From Atrina japonica (taxonomy: Eukaryota > Mollusca > Bivalvia > Pterioida > Pinnidae), in contig BROG01000253.1 of NCBI GenBank assembly GCA_030159075.1, forward strand, positions 1 through 64,000: a DNA stretch of 64,000 nt, in the 5' to 3' direction. Under the pieces are notes generated by a model. It did no database searches. It saw only the letters and a program-made list of their open reading frames with translations, and was not told the DNA's origin. This document shows, one piece after another, positions 1-12,125 of this stretch. The translations under genes and the position numbers were made by a program. Every line of letters begins with the position of its first letter. Within the stretch, counting starts at the first letter, position 1.

Positions 1-620
1 AATTCTAATTGTGTTTTTCATGAAATATTCGAATGAAAGCAGTGGCGAAAGATATAAATAAACCCTTATCTCAGGTTAACCGTATATGTTCTAAACAACA
101 TATCTAAGCTTGGCGATAAAACTGAATGTCCTCCAAATTCTGTATAAAACAAAAATGGTATAACCCTTACTTTTTTCGATAAGATATAGCTGGCGTATAC
201 CGCGTGTTCATAGTGTTCAAACCTGGTCTTGTATTTGTGATTTGCTTAACTCAGTATAAAGGTATGTACCTGTATTAGATGCTATGTGCTGCTATAGAAG
301 TCAAAATGCAAAATTTTAATTTCATACAACAATTAAATTCTTAGATATGACACTGATTTCTCATTATTGTGTTAGCGTTGCAATAATTATGATAAACGTT
401 GAATTTCTCACACTGAAAACTCAATGTTGGCGTTGAATTCTTAAACTAAACAGTCACCAATGATGATAACATTTTAAATTTGTCCTTTCACCGATTGTAA
501 TGTATGGGTTAAAACTTTGATTTTTGTCTAAACTTATGTTGTTGTTGTTGTTCTATTTCTTTAATTATTTGAGGCTTCCAACTCTATAAAGCACCATAGA
601 CTGGTTAAAACAATAGAAAT
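1..620. other. No gene recognised
   Basis: AT-rich with no coding, SINE or TIR signal seen beyond a short (GTT)n near 537-552. Confidence 0.5.
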
Positions 621-737
621 ATCATGTTCCCACTTTTTTATTTACCAGGGGTTATACTAAAAGTTGGGAACATTATAATTCGTGTTCCCACTTTTTGCTA
701 AAACCCCTGGGAATTAAAAAAAAAGTGACAACGTGAT
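621..737. mobile_element. 117-bp foldback element
   Basis: The left ATCATGTTCCCACTTTTTTA and ACCAGGGGTT are mirrored by AACCCCTGGGAATT and AAGTGACAACGTGAT on the right. An inner hairpin (GTTCCCACTTTT / AAAAGTTGGGAAC) lies at 624-672. Confidence 0.6.
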
Positions 738-1714
738 AAAAAGGGGACATTCTATTTAGATATTTAGGGACGAAAGGGATAAAACAATATCACTAACAAA
801 AGTTTCCTTTTTAAATAGTAAATAACGTATTAGTGTCTGGAAGCCAGAAAATGGCCTCTCAGACTTTTTAAAATTAAAACATTTTCTAGACTAAATCCAG
901 AAATGGCATCCCGATTTTCTGGACCCCACTTGAATTGTTCTTGTAACATTTGTGTTCGTTGAAACTCATTTTTTTGTGAATAATTAATCTGTCAATTTAA
1001 TGCATTATTTGGGACAAAAACGAGTGGTAATGTGAAAATTAACTTTATGTGCATTTCTGGGGAAAATACCCTCGACCACGGGGCAAACGTAGTCCTATAA
1101 CATAGGACATCAGGTGTCGATATTCACATTTTCTATTTTCTTTTTTATTTATTTTGTTATATACTATTTTTATTTAAGATCTTTACTGTCAAACTCGGCT
1201 GTACTTCAGCATAAAAACATGAAAATACAATTTGAAGGACTACTGGAAAACGGTTTTGTGTATGGAAACTATAGAATACCTCATCGGGCTTCCATTTAAT
1301 TGGAGTATTCAAAATTTTATCTCGGGAGCTTACTCCCGATTCCCCTGGTCATCACAAATTCCACTTCAATTTCAAGTTAAATTTTTCTATCAATGAAAAC
1401 TTTTTTAAGGATAAAGAGGTCATAATTCAGCGCCTGGAGGCTAATAGGCCGAAATTCTGTTCCAATTTTAGGTGACTTGCGAAATTAATCTTCTTTTGAG
1501 AAGGATAATCAGTGTAATCTATTAACGGAATCTAGGTGTATTTTCCGTCTGGAAGAAGAAAGATGTGTCTACGGACTTACAAAGTGCAAATGTTTTCTGA
1601 AAGATGTTTAAAATCCGACTTTATTACGATCCAACACTTAGTATAATGTGTAGACAATGACAATGGTTTATGCTAATGAACATATAACATACATTGAAGA
1701 GAAAAAATACAACT
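738..1714. other. No gene recognised
   Basis: A hydrophobic 61-codon frame at 1114-1299 has no support as a gene. A short partial inverted repeat (CTGGAAGCCAGAAAATGGC / CCAGAAATGGCATCC) is at 838-925. Confidence 0.45.
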
Positions 1715-1898
1715 CATAGGCGTCGGAACCGGGGAGCTAGCTTAGCCCCCCCCCCCTTTTTTTTTTTTTTTTTTTTGCAAAGATAGACATAAGTGTTGAA
1801 AATTGGGGCTTAACCCCCAGACGTTTCTGGCGTGTGTGTGTGTTTTAAGTTGGTTTAGCCCCCTCCCCCACTTTCAATTTGCTTCCGAAGCTAATGCA
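1715..1898 (+). mobile_element. C/G-rich foldback MITE (CATAGGCRTCGGA family)
   Basis: CATAGGCGTCGGAACC, a GGGGAGCTAGCTTAGCCCCC-like block, poly-T, GTGTTGAAAATTGGGGCTTA and TTTCAATTTGCTTCCGA near the end. It matches the inverted copy at 29535-29700 over its whole length. Confidence 0.7.
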
Positions 1899-1989
1899 AC
1901 TACATTGCATGCGTACAATTAAACAATAATAATAACGGGTTGTTAACCCGAAGAACAAACTCTCTCTTTTAAATCAATAAGTAAAATCA

Positions 1990-3125
1990 CATTTAAAGAT
2001 TGAAATAATTCTTTAAATTTATGTACATTTGGTCAGTAGAATATTTAGAAGGTGAGTATTTATTTCTGGAAGTACATAATTCTTTGTCAGACAAACAAAT
2101 AAGTAATGGAATTCAATTTGTATTCAGATTACAAAGAGTACACAGTCTATTGTCTCTCGGGACATTAGTCCATCGACCAATGTCAATAGGCAATTTTCAA
2201 TTACATATTCGAAATTTACATAATAATTTTGCATGTTTATTTGGTAATATATTTAAAAATTGTTCTATATTTAGCTCATCTTTGTGTATTCTATAGTTTA
2301 TACACTTTGGAGAACTATAAACAATGCTATTCCAGTTTTGTAGAAGATAAAATTCTATTGATCAGATTAAATTCTACCAACCTTAGATTTTATCCATAAG
2401 GTGTTATAATTATTTGAACTATTCCATAAGTATGCTAGTCCACATTCCTTTGAAATACCTTTACTAAAATTTAACCATGGTAATGACTGGTTATGAACTA
2501 ATTGATATAATAATGAAGATATTTTGTTGTCATTAGAAAAATGTAAGTTTGAATAGAAAGATATCATTCTGACTTTAATACTTAAATAAGTGGAAATCTA
2601 CCTAGTTCTCCATACACCATAGCATTTGGAGTTTTGTTATTTACTCTAATATATGCTAAAAAAAAATTAAATGTATTTTTTTTTCGAATAATACTGTATT
2701 TAGTAAAACCCCATATTTCCCAACCATACAATAAAATAGGTTGTGTGATTTCGTCAAACAAGTTCATATGACAAAATATAGATAAATTGTTTATCTTACA
2801 TTTGGCTAGTACACTGTAGATAGCTTTAATTCCTTTGTAATATTATTGTTTACAGTTATATTTAAATGTCCCTGTCTTGGAAAAAAATACACAAAGATGT
2901 TTAAAATTTTCAACCACTTCTAACTTCTTGTTATGGTAAACAAACTCATGTTTTAGATATTTTTTTTTCTTCCAAAAACCGTAATTTTGGTTTTTTCAAC
3001 ATAAACATTTCATTTCCATATTGTTCAATATTCATAAAAATCATTCAATTGCAATTGCAAATCTTGCACTGCTTTGATAACGTGATAGTGTCATCAGCAT
3101 ATAAAAGTACAAATACGTTTCGCCC
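1990..3125 (-). pseudogene. LINE (non-LTR retrotransposon) reverse transcriptase, C-terminal half, decayed
   Basis: Read on the minus strand in several frames the pieces follow LINE order. LLYADDTI (RT catalytic YADD box) lies near 3090-3110, then VVENFKHL (~2900), PILLYGWEIWGF (~2720) and YGELGRFPL (~2590). Next comes a conserved helical stretch around 2370-2560, and finally a C-terminal segment resembling RWTNVPRDNRLCTLC at 2090-2180. Frameshifts and stops break it, and the 5' half (endonuclease and N-terminal RT) is absent. The YGELGRFPL region matches a LINE family common in molluscs and cnidarians; clade assignment is left open. Confidence 0.8.
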
Positions 3126-3295
3126 AAAAACCCGCTAATTAGCGACTTTTAGCCCCGAAAAGTCGAAAAGTTTTTTTTATACTTTTTTTAAGTATAAAAA
3201 ATCTTATATTCCTATATATAGAAATAGTAAGGTGCTTAAAGTATCAAATATGGGTTTTTCAAGTATTTTTCACTAAATATACATTTGTATAAGGA

Positions 3296-3385
3296 TTAAC
3301 TCATCAACCCCCGAAAAACAATGGACTCTTCTGTAAATCAATGAATAACGTCAGCTCAAATGTGTCTTTAGGGGGAATGGGTTAA
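3296..3385. mobile_element. ~85-bp palindromic MITE, TTAACYCATT family, copy 1
   Basis: TTAACTCATCAACCCCCG ... GGGGGAATGGGTTAA with the diagnostic core GGACTCTTCTGTAAATCAAT and AATGTGTCTTTAG. Three further copies occur at 34230, 46000 and 47706. Confidence 0.7.
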
Positions 3386-3553
3386 AGGATTTTTATGCCC
3401 GCGTAGTATGTTTTTTTTGTTATTGATTATCAATCTAAATGGTAAAAAATAAATAAATAATTTGAAATGCTAAGGCATTAGCTGCGATTTTTTTTTCAAA
3501 AACCTTTTCCCCTTTTATTACATCTTAGATGTGAAATAATGAAAAAAGAGATA

Positions 3554-3710
3554 TACACAGGCGTAAAAAATAAATTCCTGTTTGTTTTGTGAAAATTGAT
3601 TGAGAAACCTAGGTTTGGCACTCAACCTGACTATTTGTTATAAATACCACACTGGATCTGACCTTATTTTCACAAAATATATAGGAATATAACATTTTTT
3701 ATGCCTGTAT
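3554..3710. mobile_element. MITE, TA-CACAGGCAT family
   Basis: Starts TACACAGGCGTAAAAAATAA, ends ATAACATTTTTTATGCCTGTA. Internal TTTTGTGAAAATTGATTGAG pairs with CTTATTTTCACAAAATATAT. Related half-copies lie at 24968-25050 and 27998-28079. Confidence 0.7.
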
Positions 3711-4175
3711 TTAGCTATTATGTTATTGTACATCAAGTACAAATAGTAAAAGTAGAAAAAAATAAAAATGTCTTTTTGGTAAATGGATCTAATGCCCCTT
3801 TAAGATAATTCTTTAACTATTTTATCAGTAAGTTTAGTGAGTAATCAAATAATTTATGACTCGTGTGTAGATTACGGAAGACGTGACAGTTGAAAAATAT
3901 CTCATTGTAGAATTCTTGACAAAAAGATCGATACAAGTTTTCCAGCTGAAATAAATGTCCTAGCCTATATCTCTATAAGAAAGCAAAAACACGCAGTGAC
4001 ATATGCAATGTACATAGAAACAAGAATAAACAAACAAACGAAACATAAAATTACAGTACTTGTGTATTTTATAATGGAGATAAAGAGATTTTTGCTTTGA
4101 ATATACATAAAGTTGTCTATATCATTCAAATATAGCACTTAACTTCTTTATAATGAATAAACATCTTTGTAAAGG

Positions 4176-7100
4176 CAGCGATATATAAAGCTAATAGGGA
4201 TTGGTGACTCGGCGGTTTTATATAGAGCAACGCGCATATAGGCGATGTCACTAAGCGTCTCGGAGATCCTGCTTACTGTGTCAACTTACCGGGAAAATGC
4301 GCCATTTTCAATTTACGCCATCACTTCAGAAATCATAGGACAATTAGCCATACAACAATCAGAACAGGTGAGCAGTTGTTATTGTGATAAAGTTTATATG
4401 TTTAGGTAACCAAATACACCGATTTAGCGATTTGAAGTAATATAATATTTACATAATCAAGGCAGTTTAACTGAAGCAATAGGAGCTTGTTTTGAAGCGA
4501 ATTACATCAATATTGAAGAGCTAAAAGCATTGAAATTATTGAATCACTTCGGATGAAATGCTAATTATTTAATTGCGAGAATATAACTATTATGAAGTGA
4601 GCTATTCTAAAGCAGAAAGTTCGATGATTTTTTTATTTAAAAACCTGGATAGAAAATCACCCATATTATAAGCCTCATATGGTACGCTACTTTAAAAAAT
4701 ATTGTCAAAAATGTGGAAAAATCAAATGCAAAGTTCACTTATTTCACACTTGAATCTTATCAAAGTACTCAGTAATTGTGAAGTACATATGCTTTTTCTG
4801 TTTATTGATTTGAAATTTACTACGATGTACCGATTTTTAAGTGATTAATCGAACATTTATTTAGAGCTACGACGAAGACGAAATGGCGGAATTATCCGCA
4901 TGAGTTTTTATTGATATCAGTTGTAACATGGATGTTTAAAAAACTTTTTTGTTTTTGAATAAAATAAACCTATTGCTTGTCATTTGTGAAGTTGAAATAT
5001 TAATATTTTGAAGTACACGTTTATTTTTTTTATTAATATTTTTATTTTTTCTCTTTTATATTTTAAAATTTAGGGATTTTAACGTCCATTTTGAATTATT
5101 ATCACCTCTGATTTTCTCAATTACCCTGAAAAATGAATTTCTTACAATTTTAAGTGAAAAATTTGCTTGATTTATTGTGACATTAACTTTGTAAATAGGC
5201 ATATTCATATTTAATTGCAGTTTACAAGGTTTAAACTTTAAGGAATTAACAGAAAATTGAAATAGGACTGGCAATGTCTGAATGGCAGATTTTGCTGTAA
5301 AAATGTAGGTCTTAAAACTATTTTGTTTCTGCATAAAATAAAATTATTGATTGTCAGTCGTGAATTTGATATATTAAAATTTTTAAGTACTCGGTTAATT
5401 TTTTAATCAATATTTTTATCCATTATTTTTTATAATTTAAAGTTAAAGTATTTTACCGTCCATTTAAATGTTTTGAGACCAGATTGACACTTCTGATTTT
5501 CTCAATTACTCTGAAAAATAAAATTATTTACAATTCTAAGTGCAAAATGTAATTGATTATTGGAACACTAACTTAGTACATAGGAATATTCATATTTTAT
5601 TGCAGTTTACAGGATTTTGAATTATTGAAAATAGTATTGTGAAAAAAATCGGGATTGCAGAGTTTGCTGTAATGTTGTATTTTTATATAGTTGTAAATTG
5701 TTGGCCTAAATGGGTTTTTTTAATTCATGAAGTTAAAATATCAAAATTTTGCATTACATTTCTATTTGAATTTAATTTGTTTTTATTATTTTTTTATTTT
5801 CAAATCAAGTAATTTTATTATCCAATCAGTGTGGAAGGCACTGAAAGAGACAAAAATTGTTGATTATGATTTTTCTCAATTACTCTGAAGAATAAAATTA
5901 TATACAATTTTTAGAGTGCAATGAAACGCTGACTTAGTTAGTTAGTATATAGGCATGTTCATATTTTATTGCAGTTTACAGGGTTTAAGCCTTAAAGGGA
6001 TTAACAAAAAATTAAATAAGACTGAAAATGGCAGAGTTGGCTCCAATGTTATATTCTTATATAGTTGTAAAAAGGTTGGCCTAAAAACTATTTACTTTAA
6101 TGTTTAGTTATAATCGAGAAAAACAGTTTTATGAGATTAGGGAATAAATGTGATGATACATTAAGTTAAAAAATAAATAGAAACCTGACATGTAGATTCA
6201 AATAAATTCTCTTTATTTAAAATTGTCATTGAAATACATGTACACACTGGGTGTATGTTGTGTGTTTTATTTTTCAGACAAGGGGAAAAAAGTTATAATA
6301 AAAGGATAACTGGATGGCAGTGATGAATTGTTGTTGAGTTACAGTGACTGTGTAACAATATTGTGGAACTACATGTATGCAATTCATTGCAGAAATTCAT
6401 GTATCTTAAATGAAATAAAATCCAAGAAATTGATAAATTGTCTTTTCTTTCATGTGTGTGTTCTTCCATGAGGTCACTTTTTAAAGTGCAGTATTACTCA
6501 ACAGGATTTCAGTATGCAAACATGTTTCTTTCATCCAAGCTCTGCACATAATTATACCTTTATTTGCAGAATAGAAAAAATTTAATCCGCTTGGAGTGAC
6601 ATCATAAATAAGTTTGCCAAATTTATTTTCACTATATATTCTTAGTAAATTCATGTTTTTTTCTCTAGAATTCATTGTTTTTTCAATTTTAATAAAGTAA
6701 ATTGATTCACATGAAGGTGAGGGTTTGGTTCTTATGTGTTAGAAATCCCATTACAATCTGTGTTTTATTTTAGGATGGAATACACTAATTTTCATGTGAG
6801 TAAAATTCTAGTGACTTCATTTTGAAGTTTATTAATGGATAAATAATGTATTTTTAAGTAATTCATGGATGTAAACTAACAGAAATATCAAAATTAGGCC
6901 CACACTTCATGGGTTATACATGTATGTGTCATTTATTGATTTTCATTAATTTTGGGTATCTACCAAATTTGTACAGGATTGCAGGATTACTATGATTATA
7001 TTGTGAAATTCATTTTTGCGAACTAATTTATGTCCAAATACTGTACATATTCATCATTTGCAAACAGCAAAAATCTGACATGGTGATGCAAGAATAATCC

Positions 7101-8672
7101 TTACTATTCAGTATTATGCACTTAATCCACAAATATAAAAATTTAATTTTATAGTAATGAATCAAATTCAACCAAACATACACAGATTTATACTTGGAAA
7201 AACCTATCAGGGTCTTTCACTTGTACAATAATGTCCACTTCTTCATATTTTTAAAATTAAGAACCCAGGATAATCAAATATTTTGTTATTCTGTCTAAAT
7301 GACAATAATTGTTGTTTAAATAGTGTAGAAATGTGTATAAATAATATTAACATCATATCAAAGTTACAATGATTTCATTTCAGATATAATGTATTTTTCA
7401 TTTTTCAACTGTCTGAATTGTTTAAATATTTCCAATATCAACTTATTTCCCCAAATTTAAAAGAAAATTGATTAACCTCTAATTGTCTAATAGATCTATT
7501 TAAATACTAATTTTCTATTCTTCCTGCATGTTTGGAAATTATTTACCAAAAATACTTACCTGTGTAGACTTATTGTAAAGTGGGAATTTTATTGTTTGCA
7601 TAGAAGTATATACATGTAGTTATTATATCATGTGCTAAATTAACATATTTCAGAAATACCTTCTTTTGCACCCCACTTAAATGTTTATTTTTTAATCATG
7701 TGTAAGAAATGTGTAAATTTAAGTTTTTAGAAATAATAAATAAAAAACATATTTATTATGATTTTATAAGTATCTGGGTTGTGGTTTCAAAGGGGTGTGG
7801 AGAGCAAAAATATTCGAAAGATACCTACAAGGCTACATGCTTAACTCAGGAAGTGATCTGCAGTATTATTCCTCTGCGGGAGTTCAACACCAAAACGAGG
7901 GTCCTTTATCAGTGTTTACTGCAAATACCATATACCATCGCTTTTATCAGAACAGATAAAATTAATCCCCTTGATGTTTAAATAAATATAGGTGCCATGT
8001 ATTTTCACACCTTAGTGCTGTGTGATTACGACATGTTCCTGATAGAACTGAAATCATACAACAAAACAAGATATTTTGCCGATTTACATCTCCGGATATG
8101 TTATACATTACATCTTTTAATGTTCGGTTTGAAAATTCTTTTTATTTGTTAATCTAATAAAATTGAGAGGGGATTACGTAATTATCAAAAAGATTTTGAT
8201 TCTAGACTAGTATTTACTTTGGTAGATCAAGAATCTAAAAACATACATTTCTGATGTAATTTCTAATATTTTTCTACATTATTCATTTATTTTGAGTTGT
8301 TAAAACGGTACCTTATTCGGTTATTTTTTTCAAACTCGTGATTTGTGAAACATTTAATGTTTTAAAGTAGTAAACCTTTCCTTGCTCTCAAATTACCGAG
8401 TAACATTTTCACGATACACATACGAACGATCAATCTAGCTGCGGTCTTTGCTGGTGCCAGCAGCTTCTCAACAATTACACGACCGACAACTCTGTATAAG
8501 AGATTTGTCTCGATTACGTCCCTTCTCACTGTTTGCGTGTTACTATCTGGTTTGCGCCTGCGCGGTGAGTGTCGATTTAAACTGGGTCACTCATTTGCAT
8601 ATCAAAAGGATACATCCGCTCATAACTGGAAGAGCGCGAGTCACCAATCCCTATTAGCTTTATATATCGCTG
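4176..8672. mobile_element. 4.5-kb TIR DNA transposon with 7-bp target duplication, no transposase seen
   Basis: The ends form inverted repeats of about 36 bp: CAGCGATATATAAAGCTAAT at 4176 and its complement ending TTAGCTTTATATATCGCTG at 8672. They are flanked by the perfect direct repeat GTAAAGG (4169-4175 and 8673-8679). The interior (4497 bp) is very AT-rich, has no open frame above ~100 codons and no recognised transposase, so the element looks non-autonomous or decayed. It contains three diverged ~380-bp tandem units at 4920-6090. The superfamily is unassigned: CAG termini recall hAT, but hAT duplicates 8 bp. Confidence 0.8.
4920..6090. repeat. Three diverged ~380-bp tandem units inside the 4.5-kb element
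   Basis: The anchor TCTGATTTTCTCAATTAC followed by CTGAAAAAT recurs near 5106, 5491 and 5868. A second anchor, CATATTTTATTGCAGTTTAC, recurs about 100 bp later in each unit. A partial unit precedes at 4920-5050. Divergence is high, so the array is old. Confidence 0.65.
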
Positions 8673-8966
8673 GTAAAGGCAACTTGTTTATACAGCAATT
8701 TTTCCCTGTTCCCTTGAGTGGCCTTTATAGACAAGTTTGACAGTAGGCCTAATTGCATTTATTCGTTGACACAAAGGCTGTCGTTCGAACACGTGAGAGT
8801 TTGTTTCTTTGAAAGATTTTGATTATAAAAAGATACACATAAAATTTCATTATCTAACGATGACCAAATTTGTCTCGCGCATGCGCTTAAGGACTAGGTC
8901 GACATCCAAAGAGGTAATTCTTTTTACTCGAGTAAAAATAAATTGTGTACGGAGCCCGGGAGGAAC

Positions 8967-9788
8967 TGAAGGAAACCTACTGTTCTGATTCTCAGCAATC
9001 TGTTGTCTACGGAAATGCTGCTACATTCTTTAAATATGTCACCGCCTGTGTACCACAGGGTTCAGTCCTTGGTCCTCTCATATTTTTATTTTACATAAAC
9101 GATTTTGTTGATCCTGTGCAGTCTTCTCTTCAAGAGTCTTCTGCTGACTTAAATACAATTGAAGGAAATATTAACCATGACATTCAAGGTTTACAAGACT
9201 GGTCAAAACAATGGTTTATGCAGTTCAATCCCACTGAGACAAAAACAAAATCCAAATATTGACTACAATAATGAACCCCTATCTTTTTCTCACTCTCACT
9301 GCCACATGGGTGTTTTTCTCATTGGTAATGGCAATTCACATGGTCATGTTCATCATCTTATTAAATCAGCAAATTCCAAAATAACTGCTTTAAAACAACT
9401 TAAATATAAAGTAACCAAGGACGCATTGAATTCCATATACACAACTTTCATTAGACCTACGCTTGAGTGTGCCTCATGTATTTAGGATGGCTGTTCTGAT
9501 GAATTGTCAAATGCCTTGAAAAAGGTCCAATTAGACGCTGCCAGACTCGTTTCATGTCTATCGTCTGTTGCTTCTCATGAGTCTTTATACTTAGAATCTT
9601 GGTGGGTACCTTTGAAATTAAGACGTAAGAAATCCAAACTATCTACATTTTATAAAACTCACAAAATGCTAGTTCCAGAATATCTTCATTGTTTACTGCC
9701 TTCAAGACGGAGTGACCTTAATAACAATTTCTGTAACCCGGACAACTACCAAAGGCCAAGATGTCGAGTAGATACATTTAAAAGATAA
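8967..9788 (+). pseudogene. LINE reverse transcriptase fragment lacking the YADD box
   Basis: The plus strand shows VPQGSVLGPLIFLFYINDF, a canonical non-LTR RT block. After about 13 residues it jumps directly to DLNTIEGNINHDIQGLQDWS. The catalytic FADD/YADD segment that should lie between is missing, so this copy carries an internal deletion and cannot be active. One frameshift near 9240 and a TAG at about 9483 follow. The C-terminal thumb-like region (TFIRPTLECAS ... LKKVQLDAARLVSC) extends to a stop at 9786-9788. The 5' part is absent. Confidence 0.8.
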
Positions 9789-10198
9789 TTTATTCTCTCC
9801 TTTATAAGCTGATAGAATGGACTCGATTGTTCTGTTAAAAACACGTTATCTACTTCGGCATTTAATAAGAAAATATCATTTATACAACTTGTTTTACCCA
9901 AATACATGTACTTGAAAATTGGGAATCGTTTATCTTTCAGTCCTCCTAGCGCGTATTAGGCACAATTGTAGAGGTCCTTAAAATGATTTATTTCGTGTAG
10001 GAATTTGCTCTACACCTACCTGTTAGTGCGGTACCGGTAATGAAAATGCCGACTATCATTATTTCCTTGTATGTCCATTTTGCGAATTATATTAATATTG
10101 TTACATACTCAGGCAAACATTGCGATTCAACATGTAGATCCTAATTTACTATACCAGACAAATATCCAAATAATATTCGCTGTTCACTCGTTTATTAA

Positions 10199-10440
10199 CG
10201 GGGGCCTCCGTGGCCAAGTGGTTAGAGTATTGCGCTTTAAATCACAAGGCCTCTCACCCCTCGTTCGCATCCCGCTAGGGTCATTTCGAATTAAGTGTGA
10301 AAGTTTGCCAGTTTTCTTGCGGAAGGTCGGGTTGACCAGTGGTCATTACCCGGGTGACCGGGGTTTCTCATCCACCAATAATAAAAACTGGACGCCATCA
10401 TTTTGACTAAAAGATTTTGAATTTAGTGAGGCGTAACAAT
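10199..10440 (+). mobile_element. tRNA-derived SINE, family A
   Basis: The tRNA-like head GGCCTCCGTGGCCAAGTGGT contains a pol III A box (TGGCCAAGTGG), followed by a degenerate B box near CGTTCGCATCCC. The body has GCGGAAGGTCGGGTTGACC and TTACCCGGGTGACCGGGGTT, then TCTCATCCACCAATAATAAA. It ends TGAGGCGTAACAATAAA. Confidence 0.75.
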
Positions 10441-11839
10441 AAATTTTTTGCGTCAAACTTTAATCATTTTAAAAATCAAATCATTTTTTAATATTTCTCG
10501 TTTATTAAAAGCCATCTCAAAACAGGTTTCTGTTAAAATCGCGAGCCCTTGAGTACTGAGTAAATTTTGGTGACCTTCGGGCCCAATCCTTGCTATACCT
10601 TACTAAACAGTCAGGGCCCGAAGTCGACCACATTTACCGGTTGGTCCGTTTGTCAATACTCGGGGGGGGTTAAAGCTCAACTTTTATGCCGAGCATTCAA
10701 AATTATGAAGCCCTTTATTTGGTGACATATATGAAATATTGTTTATAAAACAAATATTTTCTTTTTGCTTTTTCTATAATTCCATTTAGTAAGATTTTCA
10801 TAAAGGAAACATATTACCTGTTGTTAATTTTTAGACATTTATTGTTCTAAAACATATAAATTTTTGCGTTCAAACAATTTATGATATTTTACATTAAAAA
10901 ACAAGGAATAAATTAAAACAAGAAAAGAACGAAAATAATTTGAGTATGCGGTCAAACTCATTAACCTTTTGGACTTTCGAAAAAATATATTTCTGAAAGT
11001 ACACTAATCGAAAATTTTCTTCAAATCCTATGATTCTTGCAATGATTTTTACGTTATCATAAAAAATATTTACAATTGACTCTTAATGACCATCAATATA
11101 CAAAAACCATGTAACCACATAGGGCAATTAAAGAATAAATTTCTTTGCAGTTTTTTTATTTAAATGTTCATTTTTGGATTACCATATTTTATTTGTTTTC
11201 AATTAAAATTACGCAATACAAAAGTTAGTTGAGCTTGAGTACTGAGTCCACAAACACAAGATGGAATTTGGAATAGACTTCGGGGTTTCGGATGTTTTAC
11301 CATGATCCTTACGGGGCATAACTTAAATAGTAATTTTGGTTTGCTATAGTTGAAGAAGAAAAAAATCTGCTATCCTTAAAATTGTTATTTCCACTATACT
11401 CTTGAACTTTCTTTCGTTTATAGCTAAGATTATAATTGGGGTCGACTGGATCAGTCGGTGAATATCGTAAAATAAACGCATTTCCTTCTTTCTCGACTCT
11501 TGATCGTGAGGTTCTAGTTGTGAGATTCGTCACACCACAGTCACATGCCTTATGTAAATCAAATAGCGGCATAGTAAGAAATGTATTTTAAGTTGTAAAG
11601 TTTCTGTTTAAATATTAAACCTGTGACTCGGATCATTGAGAGAACAAAGTTAGGTGATAAATGGTATTTGTCTATTTGTGTCAGGTTTTAAAAACGCAAG
11701 TATCATTTTATGTATACTAGGAAACTAAATGAGGACAAAGTATAGAACCTGGGGGACTCCCGATTTTAATCAAACGTTTTCTCGTTTTCTATTTGACAAA
11801 TAGTTTTGGTGTAGTTTGTATATCAAATTATTTGATGAA
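10441..11839. other. No gene recognised
   Basis: Contains an 87-codon minus-strand frame (11309-11572) without a recognisable domain and a pair of GAGTACTGAGT words (10551 and 11236). Otherwise nothing supported. Confidence 0.45.
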
Positions 11840-12125
11840 AGGTAATTGTCTTATATATTTATAAACAACTCTCTCATATTATTTTTCCCACACAGCTTAG
11901 TAAAGATATTGGACGATAGTTTTGATAGGTAAGAGCAATCCCCCTTTTTAAATAGTTGTATTACGTGTGCAAGTTTCCAAATATCAGGGAAAATACCTAA
12001 AATGCAATGTTTCGTTTTAAACAAAAATTGAAAGTGGTAAAGCAAATTCGTTTGCTACTAACTTTAGCTTTCTGTTGGACTGATTTCGTCAGGGTCTGTG
12101 GCCTTATGTTTTCTTTTAAAATTTT
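11840..12125 (-). pseudogene. LINE reverse transcriptase fragment, N-terminal RT motifs
   Basis: Minus-strand pieces in two frames give KATDPDEISP (about 12070-12100), then FPDIWKLAHVIQLFKKGDC and, after a frameshift, NYRPISLLSCVGK (about 11900-11925). These are consecutive N-terminal RT motifs of non-LTR retrotransposons. Nothing recognisable precedes or follows, so it is a short dead fragment. Confidence 0.75.

Noticed and set aside
7709..7981. 90-codon frame inside the 4.5-kb TIR element as possible transposase
   Set aside because: No transposase motif, and composition no different from the surroundings.
10200..10275. tRNA-like head
   Set aside because: A-box similarity but poor B box and long SINE body; a SINE, not a tRNA gene.
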